Assembly (NCBI GenBank): GCA_001275005.1
Contig: JWZX01003078.1
Span: 1-27,852, forward strand
DNA from: Chrysochromulina tobinii
Lineage: Eukaryota; Haptophyta; Prymnesiales; Chrysochromulinaceae
Length of the DNA: 27,852 bases
Direction: 5' to 3'
The notes under the pieces were generated by a model that saw nothing but the letters and a program-made list of their open reading frames with translations, made no database searches and was not told where the DNA came from. Below are positions 17,860 to 27,645 of this stretch, one piece after another. The position numbers and the translations under genes are program-made. Each line of letters begins with the position of its first letter. Position 1 is the first letter of the stretch.

Positions 17860-19524
17860 ATGGTCCCGATTGCTCACGGGAGCCCCCGTCTGCTTGAAAT
17901 GCTTGACATGCTAGGCTGCTTGCATGCAATCTCGAAGAGTGGGAATTTAGGAACTACGTTGTCGATTCCTTCTGAACACAGCATGCTGGCCGACTCATCT
18001 TTTGTGAGCACCCCCTCGTCGGTGACGACCCCCGATCAAGCGCACGCGCAGCCGACACTCAAGCGGGCGCTCGTCCTACCGTCCCCGGACACGGAAGCCC
18101 ACGCCAAGGGCGCGCGCGTCGCGCCGTGCTCTGGAGCGACCGCAAAGCCAACATCCCTCGCCTCGCCCTTCTGTGCAGCCACTAACGAGCACGACGCGTC
18201 GGGCGTCGCCCCTCCCGCAGCCGTCGACGCGGCCTTCACCGTGGAGGGGGCGCACTGCACCGGCACTGAGCACCCACCGGAGCACCCGCAGAAGCGGCCG
18301 ATCGCCGACGCCATGTTCGCCGCGGCTGGTGCTACCATCACCTCGCATGCAGACACGCGAGGTGCCGGCGAGCAAGATGTCCCTCTGGCTCTGCCGCTCG
18401 GTCCGGCCGAAAGCGAGGCGAACCAGTTGATCGATCATGTGGGCACGAGTCTGGCGGCCTGGCTCGACGGCTACACCACGGCCCTCGCGCAGGACGTCAA
18501 GAACACGCTGCATCCCGTGCTCCACCAGAGCTACCTTGAACAAGCCGAACGCATCCTGTCCAACGCGCGCGCCCTGGATCGGCAGCGGCAGTGGAACGAC
18601 CAAGCACGCCAGGCGCTCGTTGCAAGCGCGCAGCGCATGATGAACCTCGTCGCGGTCATCCAGCCGAACGGAGGCGCCGTCGCCTCCGCTCGGGTAGCGG
18701 CGGTGCTGGCGGGCGGCGGGGCGCGCGGCAGTGCGGGTGGTGGAGGCGGGACGACCCGTCGCGTCGCGGGCGGCATCGGTGCGGGCGTCGGCGGCGTGCA
18801 GACGCAGGTGGCCGAGGTGCCGCCACCACCGTTGCCCACGTTTGGTGCTCCGTTGCCTCCCCACGCGCCGCCACCCTCGCCAGCAATGAGCGTGGCATCA
18901 GGCTGCGAATTCGGACATTCGGACAGCCCGCCGCAGCACGTGGAGAGCCAGGCACGCCACCAGCAGCCATGCGATGAAGATGGCTCTGCGAAGGCCAGCA
19001 AGGAGCATCCGGCGAAGGCGGCGGACAACAAGGGGGTGGCGGACGAAATCGCCGACGATGGCCCTGCTGCCGATGGCCCTGCAGACGAGCACGGCGCTGA
19101 TGGCGATCAGGAGCTCAACGGCATTGGCTACATCAGCGGCTCCAGCCACGTGATGCCCACTGTTGGCCTTGCGACGCAGCCGTGGGATGATGATGACGGC
19201 CGTGATGACGGCGACGAGGATCAGCACACGGCGGATGTTGTGGACAACAAGGAGTTGGCGGACACGAATGCAGGTCTCGGCAGCTGTGGCACGGGCGGCG
19301 GGGGCGCGAGCCTTCACCATGCTGTCATGGGCTGCGGTGGGCACATCCTCGGCGGGGGGCTCTCTGGCGGAGCGCCCGGCCCTCGAAGCCGCGCCCCATC
19401 GGTGACCTCATCGATGCCTGCAGTCCGTGTGCCTGCGGCGGCGCCGCCACTCGTGGTCACGGCTGCGAACCGTCCCCTGCTCGGTAGTGGTGGCCACAGT
19501 GGCCGCAAGCGCCACACTGAGTGA
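17860..19524 (+). CDS. Low-complexity protein of unknown function with one helical segment
   Basis: A 554-residue open frame; I recognise no family. Only residues 184-268 look folded: an amphipathic helical stretch (NQLIDHVGTSLAAWLDGY, then QSYLEQAERILSNARALDRQ) that could form a coiled coil or helical hairpin. Before it is a Ser/Thr/Pro/Ala-rich region; after it are Gly-rich (about 285-320), Pro-rich, and Asp/Glu/Gly-rich (about 400-470) segments, ending in a basic SGRKRHTE tail. The composition suits a nuclear or scaffold protein, but that is a guess. Because a TATA-like box ends at 17846, translation more likely starts at Met14 (17899), Met17 (17908) or Met42 (17983) than at 17860. Opposite-strand ORFs are shadows of the biased composition. 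Confidence 0.65.
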   Translation: MVPIAHGSPRLLEMLDMLGCLHAISKSGNLGTTLSIPSEHSMLADSSFVSTPSSVTTPDQAHAQPTLKRALVLPSPDTEAHAKGARVAPCSGATAKPTSLASPFCAATNEHDASGVAPPAAVDAAFTVEGAHCTGTEHPPEHPQKRPIADAMFAAAGATITSHADTRGAGEQDVPLALPLGPAESEANQLIDHVGTSLAAWLDGYTTALAQDVKNTLHPVLHQSYLEQAERILSNARALDRQRQWNDQARQALVASAQRMMNLVAVIQPNGGAVASARVAAVLAGGGARGSAGGGGGTTRRVAGGIGAGVGGVQTQVAEVPPPPLPTFGAPLPPHAPPPSPAMSVASGCEFGHSDSPPQHVESQARHQQPCDEDGSAKASKEHPAKAADNKGVADEIADDGPAADGPADEHGADGDQELNGIGYISGSSHVMPTVGLATQPWDDDDGRDDGDEDQHTADVVDNKELADTNAGLGSCGTGGGGASLHHAVMGCGGHILGGGLSGGAPGPRSRAPSVTSSMPAVRVPAAAPPLVVTAANRPLLGSGGHSGRKRHTE

Positions 19525-20308
19525 GCCCGAGTGAGCGCAATGCTTGCACGGAGGGCAGGCGCAGCAGAGGGCGCCACGTAAAACTCGGTTCTAGCGGCGG
19601 CGATTGAGCGGCCCCGTGAGCGGAGCGGTACGTGAGCGGCAACTACACACGTCCGAGCCGCGCGGTGGTCGAGCAGGGCAATGTGGGCAGTCCGGCAGTG
19701 GGGCATCGGGAAGTCGAAGAGCGGCCGATACGCGTACGATACCCGTACGAGGGGTGAGTGGTTCCACGACTGCGCGCGCGCATCCACGCGCAACGGCCAA
19801 AGAGGGCCCACGCACGCCGTGCACAGTGTTTCTACGGCCGAGGAGCCAAATCGCGCGTACTTGGCGCACACAAACCGCCCCCGCGCGCGGGGCCAACGAT
19901 GGTCGTTGCGCGGCAGCCACGGTCTACGGGACAGTGCTCAGGGGCGCGACGTCACGCGATAGGCCGGTCCCCACACGACAACGTCAACGTGAACGTCCGT
20001 GCTCGGGGGCTCGACCTCAGAGCTAAGAAGCGGAGAACGTCGGGAGTTACGAATGCGGATTAAAGGAGAGCAGAATAGGGAATCACGAAAGCACACCGAA
20101 TCTCTTTTCCCGGAAGTGCGGGGCCACCTCATCACGGTCCATGTTCATGTACAATTTGATGGACGAAAGACAATAGACATGATCTTAAAGAGCGACCGCT
20201 CATTGCGGGCTCACGTTGCTACTACACACCGACCCTGGTATCGCGGGTGTGCGTCGAGGCGCGCGTCACTTTAAAGTCGCTCATGCTATTCGGGCGACGC
20301 TACGTCGC
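19525..20308. other. Gene-poor spacer between convergent genes
   Basis: 784 bp between the 3' ends of the unknown gene (+) and PAM16 (-). Several short frames on both strands, none with a domain. A 25-bp element at 20086-20110 recurs on the other side of PAM16. I see no tRNA or transposon. Confidence 0.5.
20086..20110. repeat. Copy 1 of a PAM16-flanking direct repeat
   Basis: CGAAAGCACACCGAATCT, then CTTTTCC. The other copy, at 20933-20954, differs by one missing G and a 2-base CT deletion. This copy lies in the 3' flank of PAM16. Confidence 0.6.
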
Positions 20309-20882
20309 TCACTGCTTGCCGCTAGCGCCCGCACCGGCCGAGCTCGAGCTTGATCCGCCTCTGTCGACGAGCAGCACATCGCAAGCGTTCGATACTTTCT
20401 GTTGCAAATACTTGGAGCCGCCTTTGCTCGGATCGTTCATCTCTATCAGCCGCTTGTGTGCCTCTAGCACCTCTGCCTCCGTCGCCGTCGGTTTTACGTT
20501 GAGGATCATGCGCGCCTGGGTAACGCGAAAAGGCACGATCATTGGCGCTCAGGAGGAGGTGTTGCACAGCGCTGGCCCCAACGAGTGGTGGAGGCGGAAC
20601 ACGCACCTCGCTCTCCAGCAAGCCTCCTCGACCGGACCGCAAGCCAGCCTTGGCTGCATTTGCTGCTGCAGATGCCCCGCCATTGTCTGGAGCGTTCAAG
20701 TACACGGGGGGAGGGAGCAGTTATGCAAGTGCCCGCGTGCATATGGCATGGGTGCCTGAGGCCAGGCTGCCAAGGCGCTTACTGAGGGCCTGTTTGTATG
20801 CATCGAGGAAGGCACGCCCAAGCACGCCACCTCCCATGACGATGACATTGGCGATCAAACGCGCGAAAGGGGCGCCCACCAT
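20309..20882 (-). CDS. PAM16: PAM16/Magmas (Tim16), mitochondrial import motor subunit
   Basis: Three exons, 20882-20783, 20686-20607 and 20515-20309, give 128 residues. Introns are GTAAGC...CCAG and GTGCGT...CCCAG, and the joins keep frame. Residues 7-25 (ARLIANVIVMGGGVLGRAF) are the conserved hydrophobic N-terminus of PAM16. EARMILNVKP (60-69) opens the J-like domain, and DPSKGGSKYLQQKV (88-101) matches its GGSxYLQ signature. The HPD motif of true J proteins is replaced by NDP at 87-89, as expected: PAM16 lacks HPD, pairs with PAM14/TIM14 at the TIM23 channel and restrains its stimulation of mitochondrial Hsp70. The usual Ser/Gly-rich C-terminal tail follows. Divergent from a DUF155 protein that is probably also mitochondrial. 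Confidence 0.93.
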
Positions 20883-21056
20883 ACGTCGACGGGGAAGTCG
20901 TTGTGAAGGAAGTCGTGAATGCGTCGATCATTCGAAACACACCGAATCTTTTCCAGTTTTTATTTTTGAATTTGGACACTATTTGGACTGCACGAGAATC
21001 GAGGACTGGAGGCGAGTGAATCGTGCAATCTTCGGCACCGCTTCGGCACGCCCGAC
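20883..21056. promoter_or_regulatory. 174-bp bidirectional promoter region of PAM16 and DUF155 gene
   Basis: Contains copy 2 of the PAM16-flanking repeat (20933-20954) and then an AT-rich run (TTTTTATTTTTGAATTTGG, about 20956-20974). On the - strand that run reads AAAATAAAAA, a possible TATA-like element about 80 bp from the PAM16 ATG. Confidence 0.5.
20933..20954. repeat. Copy 2 of a PAM16-flanking direct repeat
   Basis: CGAAACACACCGAATCT, then TTTCC, about 50 bp 5' of the PAM16 start codon on the - strand. It matches 20086-20110 apart from two small indels. Confidence 0.6.
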
Positions 21057-22556
21057 ATGAGCGACTTCGCCGGGTCGCAGGGTCGCGGGAATAATGATGT
21101 GCGTCAAGCGTTGCTCAACGCGGCTGACCGTGTGGAGGACTGCGGCACTTCCGATGGCACCAGCCAGCGTGAACCGGACGCGCGTCGAGAGGGCTCTCAG
21201 CAAGGCTATGAGCATGCAGATGCTGACGGTGATGATGGTCAACACGAGGATGAGAACCTGGAGGATGACGCCGACGGAGGTCAGCTTACGGATGGCGGGC
21301 ATGGCGCCATCTCCGAGCCTGAGGCGGGTGACGGCAGTAGTCAATTGACAGGTTACTACAGTGCAGATGGCACCATGCACGGCCACCGAGCTGGAAATCG
21401 CTCGCCGCGGGTTCGTGCGGCTCAGCGGGGTGCGGCGCTCTCGTTTGGTCGCGCATCGGTACCAGCACCCCGAGGTGGCAGCACCAGACGGCGTACTACG
21501 GCATCGCAGCCCGCGCGCGAGCGGCGTGACGGGCGTGCCGCGGCCGAGGATGAGGGCAGCGCCGATGATACTCGCGTTTGGCGCGGCAACGAGCCGCTAA
21601 TCCCGCAGTCCTCTTCCTTCGCTCTCCCGCCTCTCCGCGTCGATATGCCGAGCGGCATCCCCAGTGGCGGCCTCGATCACCACCCCGTCAATCTGCTGCG
21701 CTGCACCTCATACTGCTGCTCGCTCGGGATCGACCTCGTCGCGTTGAACCGACACCTAGCAGAGGGGCGTCGTCTCGCATGCCGCATGCACAAGGATGGA
21801 CTGAACGCGGTGCTACACTGCGTCGAACAGCACCGTGCGTCCGAGGCCTTTTCGCACGAGGGGCGTAGCGAGGGGCGTAGCGCGCACTCCTTCTACTTTT
21901 CGTACGGCTGCGTCGTCACATGGGGCTTGAGTGAACGAGAAGAGCGCGAGCGGCTTCTGATGCTCGCGCAGCACGGCTTTATGATCGAGCCCCTGAGCGA
22001 GGAGGAGGTGGACGATTTCGGCTACACTCACCTGGAAGGCGCCAAGGCGTCCATCGCCAAGGATGTCATAACGCTCACCTCGTACCAGATTCTCGAGAAA
22101 CTCGCCATCTCCTTTGGCCTTGCCCAATCAGTTAAGCTCGGCGTCTTTGAACGTACTGTCGAGCAAACCATCCAGGAGACGCGCTCGATCCCCGAGCGGA
22201 TGGCCAGAGATGGCAAGATCCGCCTGCGGCGCGCCGCCATCACGAAGCGCATCGGGCAGCTCTTTGTCGATCGTGCCTCAATCAACTTGCACTCGGACAT
22301 CCTGGACCACCCCGAGTTCTTCTGGGAGAACGACGAGTGGCTCTCACTCTATGTGCGTGCCAGCAAGTACCTCGAGATCGACCGGCGCACCGAGGTGCTC
22401 AACAAGCGCCTCGACATTATCAAGGAGCTCTTCGACATGCTCGCCTCGGAAATGAACCAGAACCACTCCAACAAGCTTGAGTGGATTATCATCATCCTCA
22501 TCTTAATCGAAGTCTTCTTCCAGGTGTTCCAGCTGGTCCTGGACCACTTCTACTAG
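21057..22556 (+). CDS. RMND1/Rmd1/Sif2 (DUF155) family protein with C-terminal membrane anchor
   Basis: A 499-residue intronless ORF. Residues 1-190 are acidic and low complexity. The conserved part begins with RCTSYCCSLGIDLVALNRHL (215-234). FYFSYGCVVTWGLSEREE at 279-296 is the DUF155 hallmark. The long helical block follows: EKLAISFGLAQSVKLGVFE, IPERMARDGKI, then SINLHSDILDHPEFFWEND, all family signatures. A single membrane helix (WIIIILILIEVFFQVFQLVL, about 475-494) ends the protein, as in yeast Rmd1 and RMND1. RMND1 supports mitochondrial translation at the inner membrane; other members are fungal proteins of less certain role. A mitochondrial job is supported by sharing a promoter gap with PAM16, but no clear N-terminal presequence is seen. 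The acidic N-terminal third is less certain than the domain. Confidence 0.88.
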   Translation: MSDFAGSQGRGNNDVRQALLNAADRVEDCGTSDGTSQREPDARREGSQQGYEHADADGDDGQHEDENLEDDADGGQLTDGGHGAISEPEAGDGSSQLTGYYSADGTMHGHRAGNRSPRVRAAQRGAALSFGRASVPAPRGGSTRRRTTASQPARERRDGRAAAEDEGSADDTRVWRGNEPLIPQSSSFALPPLRVDMPSGIPSGGLDHHPVNLLRCTSYCCSLGIDLVALNRHLAEGRRLACRMHKDGLNAVLHCVEQHRASEAFSHEGRSEGRSAHSFYFSYGCVVTWGLSEREERERLLMLAQHGFMIEPLSEEEVDDFGYTHLEGAKASIAKDVITLTSYQILEKLAISFGLAQSVKLGVFERTVEQTIQETRSIPERMARDGKIRLRRAAITKRIGQLFVDRASINLHSDILDHPEFFWENDEWLSLYVRASKYLEIDRRTEVLNKRLDIIKELFDMLASEMNQNHSNKLEWIIIILILIEVFFQVFQLVLDHFY

Positions 22557-22636
22557 ACTATCACCAGGTACTGCGTGCATTGCTGTTCAGGGAGGTGCAT
22601 ATATTAGCGCATTGCCCGCTCTGCCGGTCCCCCGCT

Positions 22637-22659
22637 GGTCGGGACGGTCTCGCCCGACC
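22637..22659. repeat. Hairpin-forming inverted repeat
   Basis: GGTCGGG, a 9-base loop, then CCCGACC: a perfect 7-bp GC-rich stem about 80 bp after the DUF155 stop codon. It may fold in the 3' UTR of that transcript. Confidence 0.6.
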
Positions 22660-22985
22660 GGGATCGCCCGCGGTCGAGTTCGATCCGCTTCGTCGCCTTG
22701 ATGTGCTTCGAACCGCCCGGATCGCGCACCCGCGCGTCTGAGACTTTAATACGCAACATGGCAAGTCTCATAGATACATTGTGCACATTCGACATTGATA
22801 AGCGCGCCGAGATACGGACTACACCTCGACTTTTCTTGAAACGTTTGGACGCTCACACGTATTACTCGATAGCGCGGCGTGTGAAGCAGGGCCGGACCGG
22901 CGCGGACCCGGCGCGCGTGCGGAGGCCGGAGCTTTGATCGGATATTCGATATGCACTCAGAGACGAGAGCGAGAATCTCTCGCCA

Positions 22986-23006
22986 CCAATGATTACTCCA
23001 ATGATT
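22986..23006. repeat. Direct repeat CCAATGATT x2
   Basis: CCAATGATT at 22986-22994 and 22998-23006, 12 bp apart, in the spacer between two convergent 3' ends. CCAAT-like by sequence, but the location does not suit a promoter for either flanking gene. Confidence 0.5.
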
Positions 23007-23053
23007 CGCTTGTATGGTTCGCCATGTGTCGTATCGGACGGCCGCATTTCGCA

Positions 23054-26000
23054 TTAGCTCCTGATCCGCCGCGACGCGTGTGCACCGGCACCGCCAGCAC
23101 CTTGCTCAGCACCCCTACCGACCCTGCCGTCGTACGTGGAGTCGACGCAGAGGTAATCGTAGCCGCGCTGCTGCGACGGTCCATCATCACTACCAGACGT
23201 GAAGGTGCCGATGCGGATCTCGGTGCCCGAGGCACTAGTAGCATGGGCAGCGGTGCCGATGCCGAGAAGGGCAGGCGGTGCGACCATCGGGGGTGCCACG
23301 GCCAGGAGCAACTCACCTCGTACGGCGCCGCTGACACTGTCGCTGAGTGGCACTGCAACGATCGCTGGCGAGCGATGCGCCAAGGCCAGCCGTGCAGCCT
23401 GCTGCAATCGCGCAGCAGACACTTCCCCAAGCAGCGACTCCGCCGCCGGGTAGGCCTCGAGAGCCAGAGACAGCGCTCGGCTGGCGGTGGCAACGATAGC
23501 CAGATTGATGGGGCTGATGCGGTCGGAGACAGGGAATGCCTCAGAGCGCCGCGTCGCTGGAGCCGGCTCCCCGACGGCCGAAGCGGTCGTGGCACACAAG
23601 TGGGCGATTAGGCGGGATCGAGGCTTGCGCTCGAGGCGCAGCTCATGGGCAGCGACGATCAAGTCGCCGCGGATAGCCGCCGCCACATCATTTCCGCTAT
23701 GCACCGCCCGCGCCGCTGCCGCCGTCGCGTCGCCCGCTGCCGCCTCGGCCGCTGCTGCCGTCTTGACGTCCCATGCAGCCGGGTCATCAGCAAAGACGGC
23801 ACCTTCAGAATGGTAGCCCGCGCACGTGCTAGGGCGACTGTCGTAGCTGGCGCCTGTGAGAGGGCGACCGTCGTCTAAACGGGCCGTTGAGGGTCTGCTG
23901 TTGCACGAGGAGTCGGCAGTTGGGGGTGCACGGCTCGAGGGCGGCGGCGCCGCCACCGCCTCTCGCTTGGATGATGGACGCGGCACCGCCGCGGTCGCGG
24001 AACCGTGCGTCATTGCAAGCTGTGCCGCAATCGCCAAAAAGTCGTGCCACTCGAGCAGAGCCGGTGCCTCGGCCGCTGCCGCACGCACGGCCGCCGAATC
24101 GACATCCATCCCACCTCCCAGCAGAGCAGTGTGCAACTTGTTGTTGGGCAGCTGGCACGTGGCGGTGTCGCACTCGAGTGCAAAGGCGCGCGAGAGGCGC
24201 ACGCGTGCTTCGGCAGGGAGCAGAGCGACGGCGGCCTTCAAGGAGGTCGCGGCCGCGGAAGCGACGGAGGCGGCAGCGGCGCTGGCAGCGGCGGGAGCGC
24301 CGACTCCCGTTTGGCGCGCAGCCAGGACCCGCAGCTTCTCCGCGACCGCCACCACCTCCTCATACCGCAGCGCCACGTGCCCCGTGAGTGCCGTCATCAT
24401 ACCATCAGTTGGCACAAGAGCCTCCACGCCCGGTACACCTGCACGTCGCAGGGTCGCTACAAGTGAAGCCAACGGCATGGTGAGATCAGGGCCGCAGGCT
24501 GCGGCGAAAGCGGTGGCGAGGAGTGCGGCGTCTACAGCAGCGAGGCGATCCAAAGGATCCTCGGCCACAGCCTTCGATTGTGCTGAGGCCTTCGCCTCTG
24601 CTGACGCGCGCACACCAGCCGCCGCCGCTGAGTCGACAGCGCTGCTGCTGCCGGGGCGGCCAGTGGCCTTCGGTATGGAGCGTGGCGGCTGCTGCGGCGG
24701 AGCCGCTGCCACTGTCACGCCCTCCGCGGCAACCGAAGGCCCGCCCACCCTCGCTGCTGTTGCCACCAGTTGCTCCGCCGCAGACTTGAAGCCTTTACTC
24801 GGCGCATTTCGCCCGTTATCCCCCCTAGAGCTGCCCCCGCGGCCGCTGCCCCCACGGCCTTTGCCGTTCAGCTGGACTTTCGCGCTATCCCTCCTACCGT
24901 CGGCTGCGTTGGCCGATGAACCGGCGGTAGTGGTGACGGATGCTGCAGTGCCCGGTCGTGAAGGGGCAACAGCGGTGACACCATTGGCCTGCAGAAGCAT
25001 GGCGGCACGGTTGAGCAGATCAGCCTCCGCGCGTCCTGCAGGTACCTCCGGCACCACGGATACAGATGGCGCTGGCTTGGCCGCCGCCACGGCGGTGCCC
25101 GGCCGCCGTCGAGGAACCGCTGCTGCGGCAGGCGGCGGCGGCGCCAGCCGAGAGCCCGAGACATCCATAAATGTAAGCGTCTCCGTCGATGCAAAGCGGG
25201 TCTCGCGAGGAGTCGGTGCAGGGGAGGCTGCTGATTTAGAGGCTGCCTTCTTCGACTGTACAGATGTAGGCAGAGCAGCGGGGGTGGCAGGCCGTCTGAC
25301 TTGCCCTCCAGGGCGATTGGCACTTGAGCGATGGCCATGAGGCTGCGAGCGTTCTGGCAACAGCATGAACCGGCCACTGCCATCGTCACGGGGCACGCGA
25401 GCGCACTCGTAGCCGCCCTCACCTCCAGCCGCCATGGCCGACGCCATGTCAAACCCCGCCGCCCTGGCCGCATCCAGCGCCGCAGCTGTCCCTGCGGCGA
25501 CGGTTCCGCTCACGTATGTTCCGGCGGCATATTCGTTGAAAGCTGTGTCCTCGAGGACGGGTGCAGACGAGGCGTTGCTACGCATCGACACGTGCAGTTG
25601 ATCCGTATGCAGGTGGCGCATATGCGGAGGCAGCACCAACGCTGCTCCCACACTGCTGCCTGTGCCAAGCTCACAAGTGCGATTGCTTCCCGAATGACAG
25701 ATCGTCCCGTTTGCAAACTCATTGGCGAGCGCAGCGGGATCGACGATACCGTCGAGGAGTTGTTCGGTGAGGAGTCGCGCCTGCATCTTCCGCTGCGCCT
25801 CCGCCTCGAGAGCGACGCGCCTGGAGGTAAGGACAAGAGGATGCGCTCAGATGAATCGGATGGAGGAGTCAGGGGGGGTCTGACAACGCAATGGGATTTG
25901 AATTCGAGCTGTTGCTCACTTCGCTCGCTCTGCATCAAGCTCGGACATGAGCTCGACGGTCGCGGCGCGCAGCTGATCCATGTCACTCAGTTGCTGCCGA

Positions 26001-27199
26001 TGGGCGACTTCCAGGCGTCGCCTCTCCTCGTCTGCCTCCATCGCCCGTTGCCGCGCCGCGGCGGTCGCCTCCGCCGCCACATGCGGCTTTGCGAGCGGCA
26101 ACGGCTCGGCTGGCAGCACGGGCCAGCTGTGGTACTCGGGGGTGGAGGGGCCGCCACCGCTGCCAAGCGCCGGGTAAGGAACGAAGGGTACAGTGGCGCC
26201 GGCGGTGGTGGATCTTCTCGAGGGAGAGGTGGGCAGCGACGAGGGGCGCGATGAGGTGCGGGATGCCGGCCGAGAGCATATACGGGAGGGCGCAGGCCGA
26301 ACATTGTGGGCTCCACCGAGGCTGCTGCCATACTCCGCATAGGAACATAGTCTGCTGCCGGTCAGCGCGCCGGCGCCACCACCAACGTGGCCACTGCCCG
26401 AGCCAACGCCGCCCACACCGCCGGCGTACACTTCCGCCGCCCGAACCTTGACGAGGGCCTCGCGCTCGCGCCGCTGCGCTTCCTTCTGGTGCCGGAGCGC
26501 CTGCATGCGTGTCAGGTAGCCTCGAGCGGTGGCTTGGATTCGGGTGGCGGCGACACGCTCGGCGGTGGCTTTCGCTGCCGTCTTGGTCTCTTCTGCTCGC
26601 CGGGCCGCGGCATCCGCGAAAGATTTGTACTGGTTCGTTAGTCGTTTGAACTCACTCCACGGAAGACGGCCCGAGTGCTTGTCGCGCACTGCCGCTCTCC
26701 AGCGCGCCGCCGCCTCCGCGGGTGACGCCGAGAGCTGGAGGGAGGCCAGCGCTGCCTCGAATTGCACACGCGTGAGCGCGTCGCAGCTGTCGACGTCCGC
26801 TTCGCAGAAGGCCGACCACACCCGCCCGGCAAACGCGCTCAAGTTGGGTGGCGGATCCGCCAGGTTGGTGGCAACGCGGCGCTGCCTCGCTGCCGCTGCC
26901 GCGGTCGACTCAGGCGCGCCGGAGCCGTTGCCACCAACGTCGCCGATGGTGCGGCGCGCATGCGCGTGCATGGAGGCGGCCGCCTCCGCCTCCGCCTTGG
27001 CCGCAGCGTGCAGGGCGTCGGGCCCCTCATGAAAGGCGAAACGAAAGGCCTCGAGCGGCGTGACCGGCCGTGCTTCCGCCTCGGAGCGAAGCCAGTGGAG
27101 GAACTCGGCCCCGCGCTCCCGGCCGCGCGCTTCTGCCGCGTGGGTATCTCGATCCTCGGGTGCGCCTCGAAGCTCCCACGCGTTTGTTACGGCACGCAT
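23054..27199 (-). CDS. Large IQ-motif and degenerate EF-hand protein, two exons
   Basis: Exons 27199-25920 and 25820-23054 join in phase (donor GTGAGC, acceptor TTACCTCCAG) through a continuous coiled coil (DAERAKRVALEAEAQRKMQA) to give about 1348 residues. Residues 126-187 resemble an EF-hand pair with poor loops (second loop DKHSGRLPWSEF). An IQ motif follows at 217-233 (AATRIQATARGYLTR), then an Arg/Glu-rich helix. In exon 2 two further EF-like pairs lie around AVDAALLATAFAAACGPDLT and ARVRLSRAFALECDTATC; their loops lack the acidic ligands, so calcium binding is doubtful. The rest is Ala/Pro/Ser-rich. It is probably a cytoskeletal or ciliary scaffold (inference). I chose the ATG at 27199 because the frame above it, open to 27460, contains a TATA-like element and looks non-coding. 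The last 25 residues may hide another intron. Confidence 0.7.
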
Positions 27200-27381
27200 A
27201 GAATTGCGTTCTGCCTCGTCTGCCTTGAGCTTGCGCGTTCCGTTGGCGGCAAAATTTTCGTTCGTCGCAGACAGGCATGAGAGGTTCCGAAGTCGGAAGT
27301 GGGGCCCGACGATCAGGGTAGCCAGACCTGTCACTGCCCTTAGGGCGGCCAAGATTCCCCCCTGCTGATCTCCCCTAGGTG

Positions 27382-27389
27382 CTATATAG
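27382..27389 (-). promoter_or_regulatory. Candidate TATA box
   Basis: CTATATAG, read on the - strand 183 bp upstream of the ATG chosen for the large IQ protein gene. Position fits if the 5' UTR is about 150 nt. An out-of-frame ATG at about 27278 would then lie in the leader, which is a weakness of this model. Confidence 0.4.
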
Positions 27390-27567
27390 GACCGAATCCC
27401 ACTATAGAAGGCTGAGGCGGCGGCAGATGTTTGCAGATATGCCAAGTCGCCCATGGGCATCTATGCCGGCGAGTTACCGGCGAGGAGAAGAAGCAGTTAA
27501 GCAGCGGAGGCGGTGACGCCGGTGGGAGTACTATACGTAATACGAGGCCTTTAACGAGGCCTGACCC

Positions 27568-27645
27568 TGGGGCGAAATTATCCATGACACAGCGTGGGCG
27601 CCATTGGTGGGCGCGTGGCCGTGGGGCGAAATTATCCATGACACA
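27568..27645. repeat. 24-bp direct repeat, two copies, 54-bp period
   Basis: Identical 24-bp copies at 27568-27591 and 27622-27645, each containing GGGGCGAAATTATCCATGAC. The bases between the copies are not repeated, so this is not a simple tandem array. Confidence 0.85.

Larger units (their letters stand above)
22557..23053. other. Spacer between convergent genes
   Basis: 497 bp between the stops of the DUF155 gene (+) and the large IQ protein gene (-). It contains a 7-bp-stem hairpin at 22637-22659 and two copies of CCAATGATT at 22986 and 22998. A tRNA-like TTCGATCC word near 22678 does not sit in a cloverleaf. Confidence 0.5.

Noticed and set aside
18076-18864. 262-codon - strand frame opposite the unknown protein
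   Set aside because: Arg/Gly/Val-rich without a domain; the + strand frame is twice as long and has a TATA-like element upstream.
20979-21386. 135-codon - strand frame with a strongly hydrophobic segment, possible membrane protein
   Set aside because: It is antisense to the acidic N-terminus of the DUF155 protein; Asp/Glu/Gly codons read backwards give Val/Ile/Leu. The same effect occurs opposite the acidic part of the unknown protein (18898-19344). It has no ATG-led exon structure that I could find. It deserves a strand-specific RNA check because its third-position GC is high.
22637-22690. Possible tRNA (GGTCGAGTTCGATCC-like T-arm word near a hairpin)
   Set aside because: The acceptor and anticodon stems cannot be formed around it and the T-stem has the wrong length.
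23856-25340. 494-codon open frame on the + strand, Ala/Ser/Arg-rich
   Set aside because: It is antisense to exon 2 of the large IQ protein, whose frame is longer and continues across a phase-matched intron through a coiled coil. The + frame shows no domain and is a by-product of Ala-rich GC-rich codons.
27200-27460. N-terminal extension of the large IQ protein frame up to 27460
   Set aside because: The frame is open, but it includes a CTATATAG element and its codons look unlike those of the body of the gene, so I placed the start at 27199.
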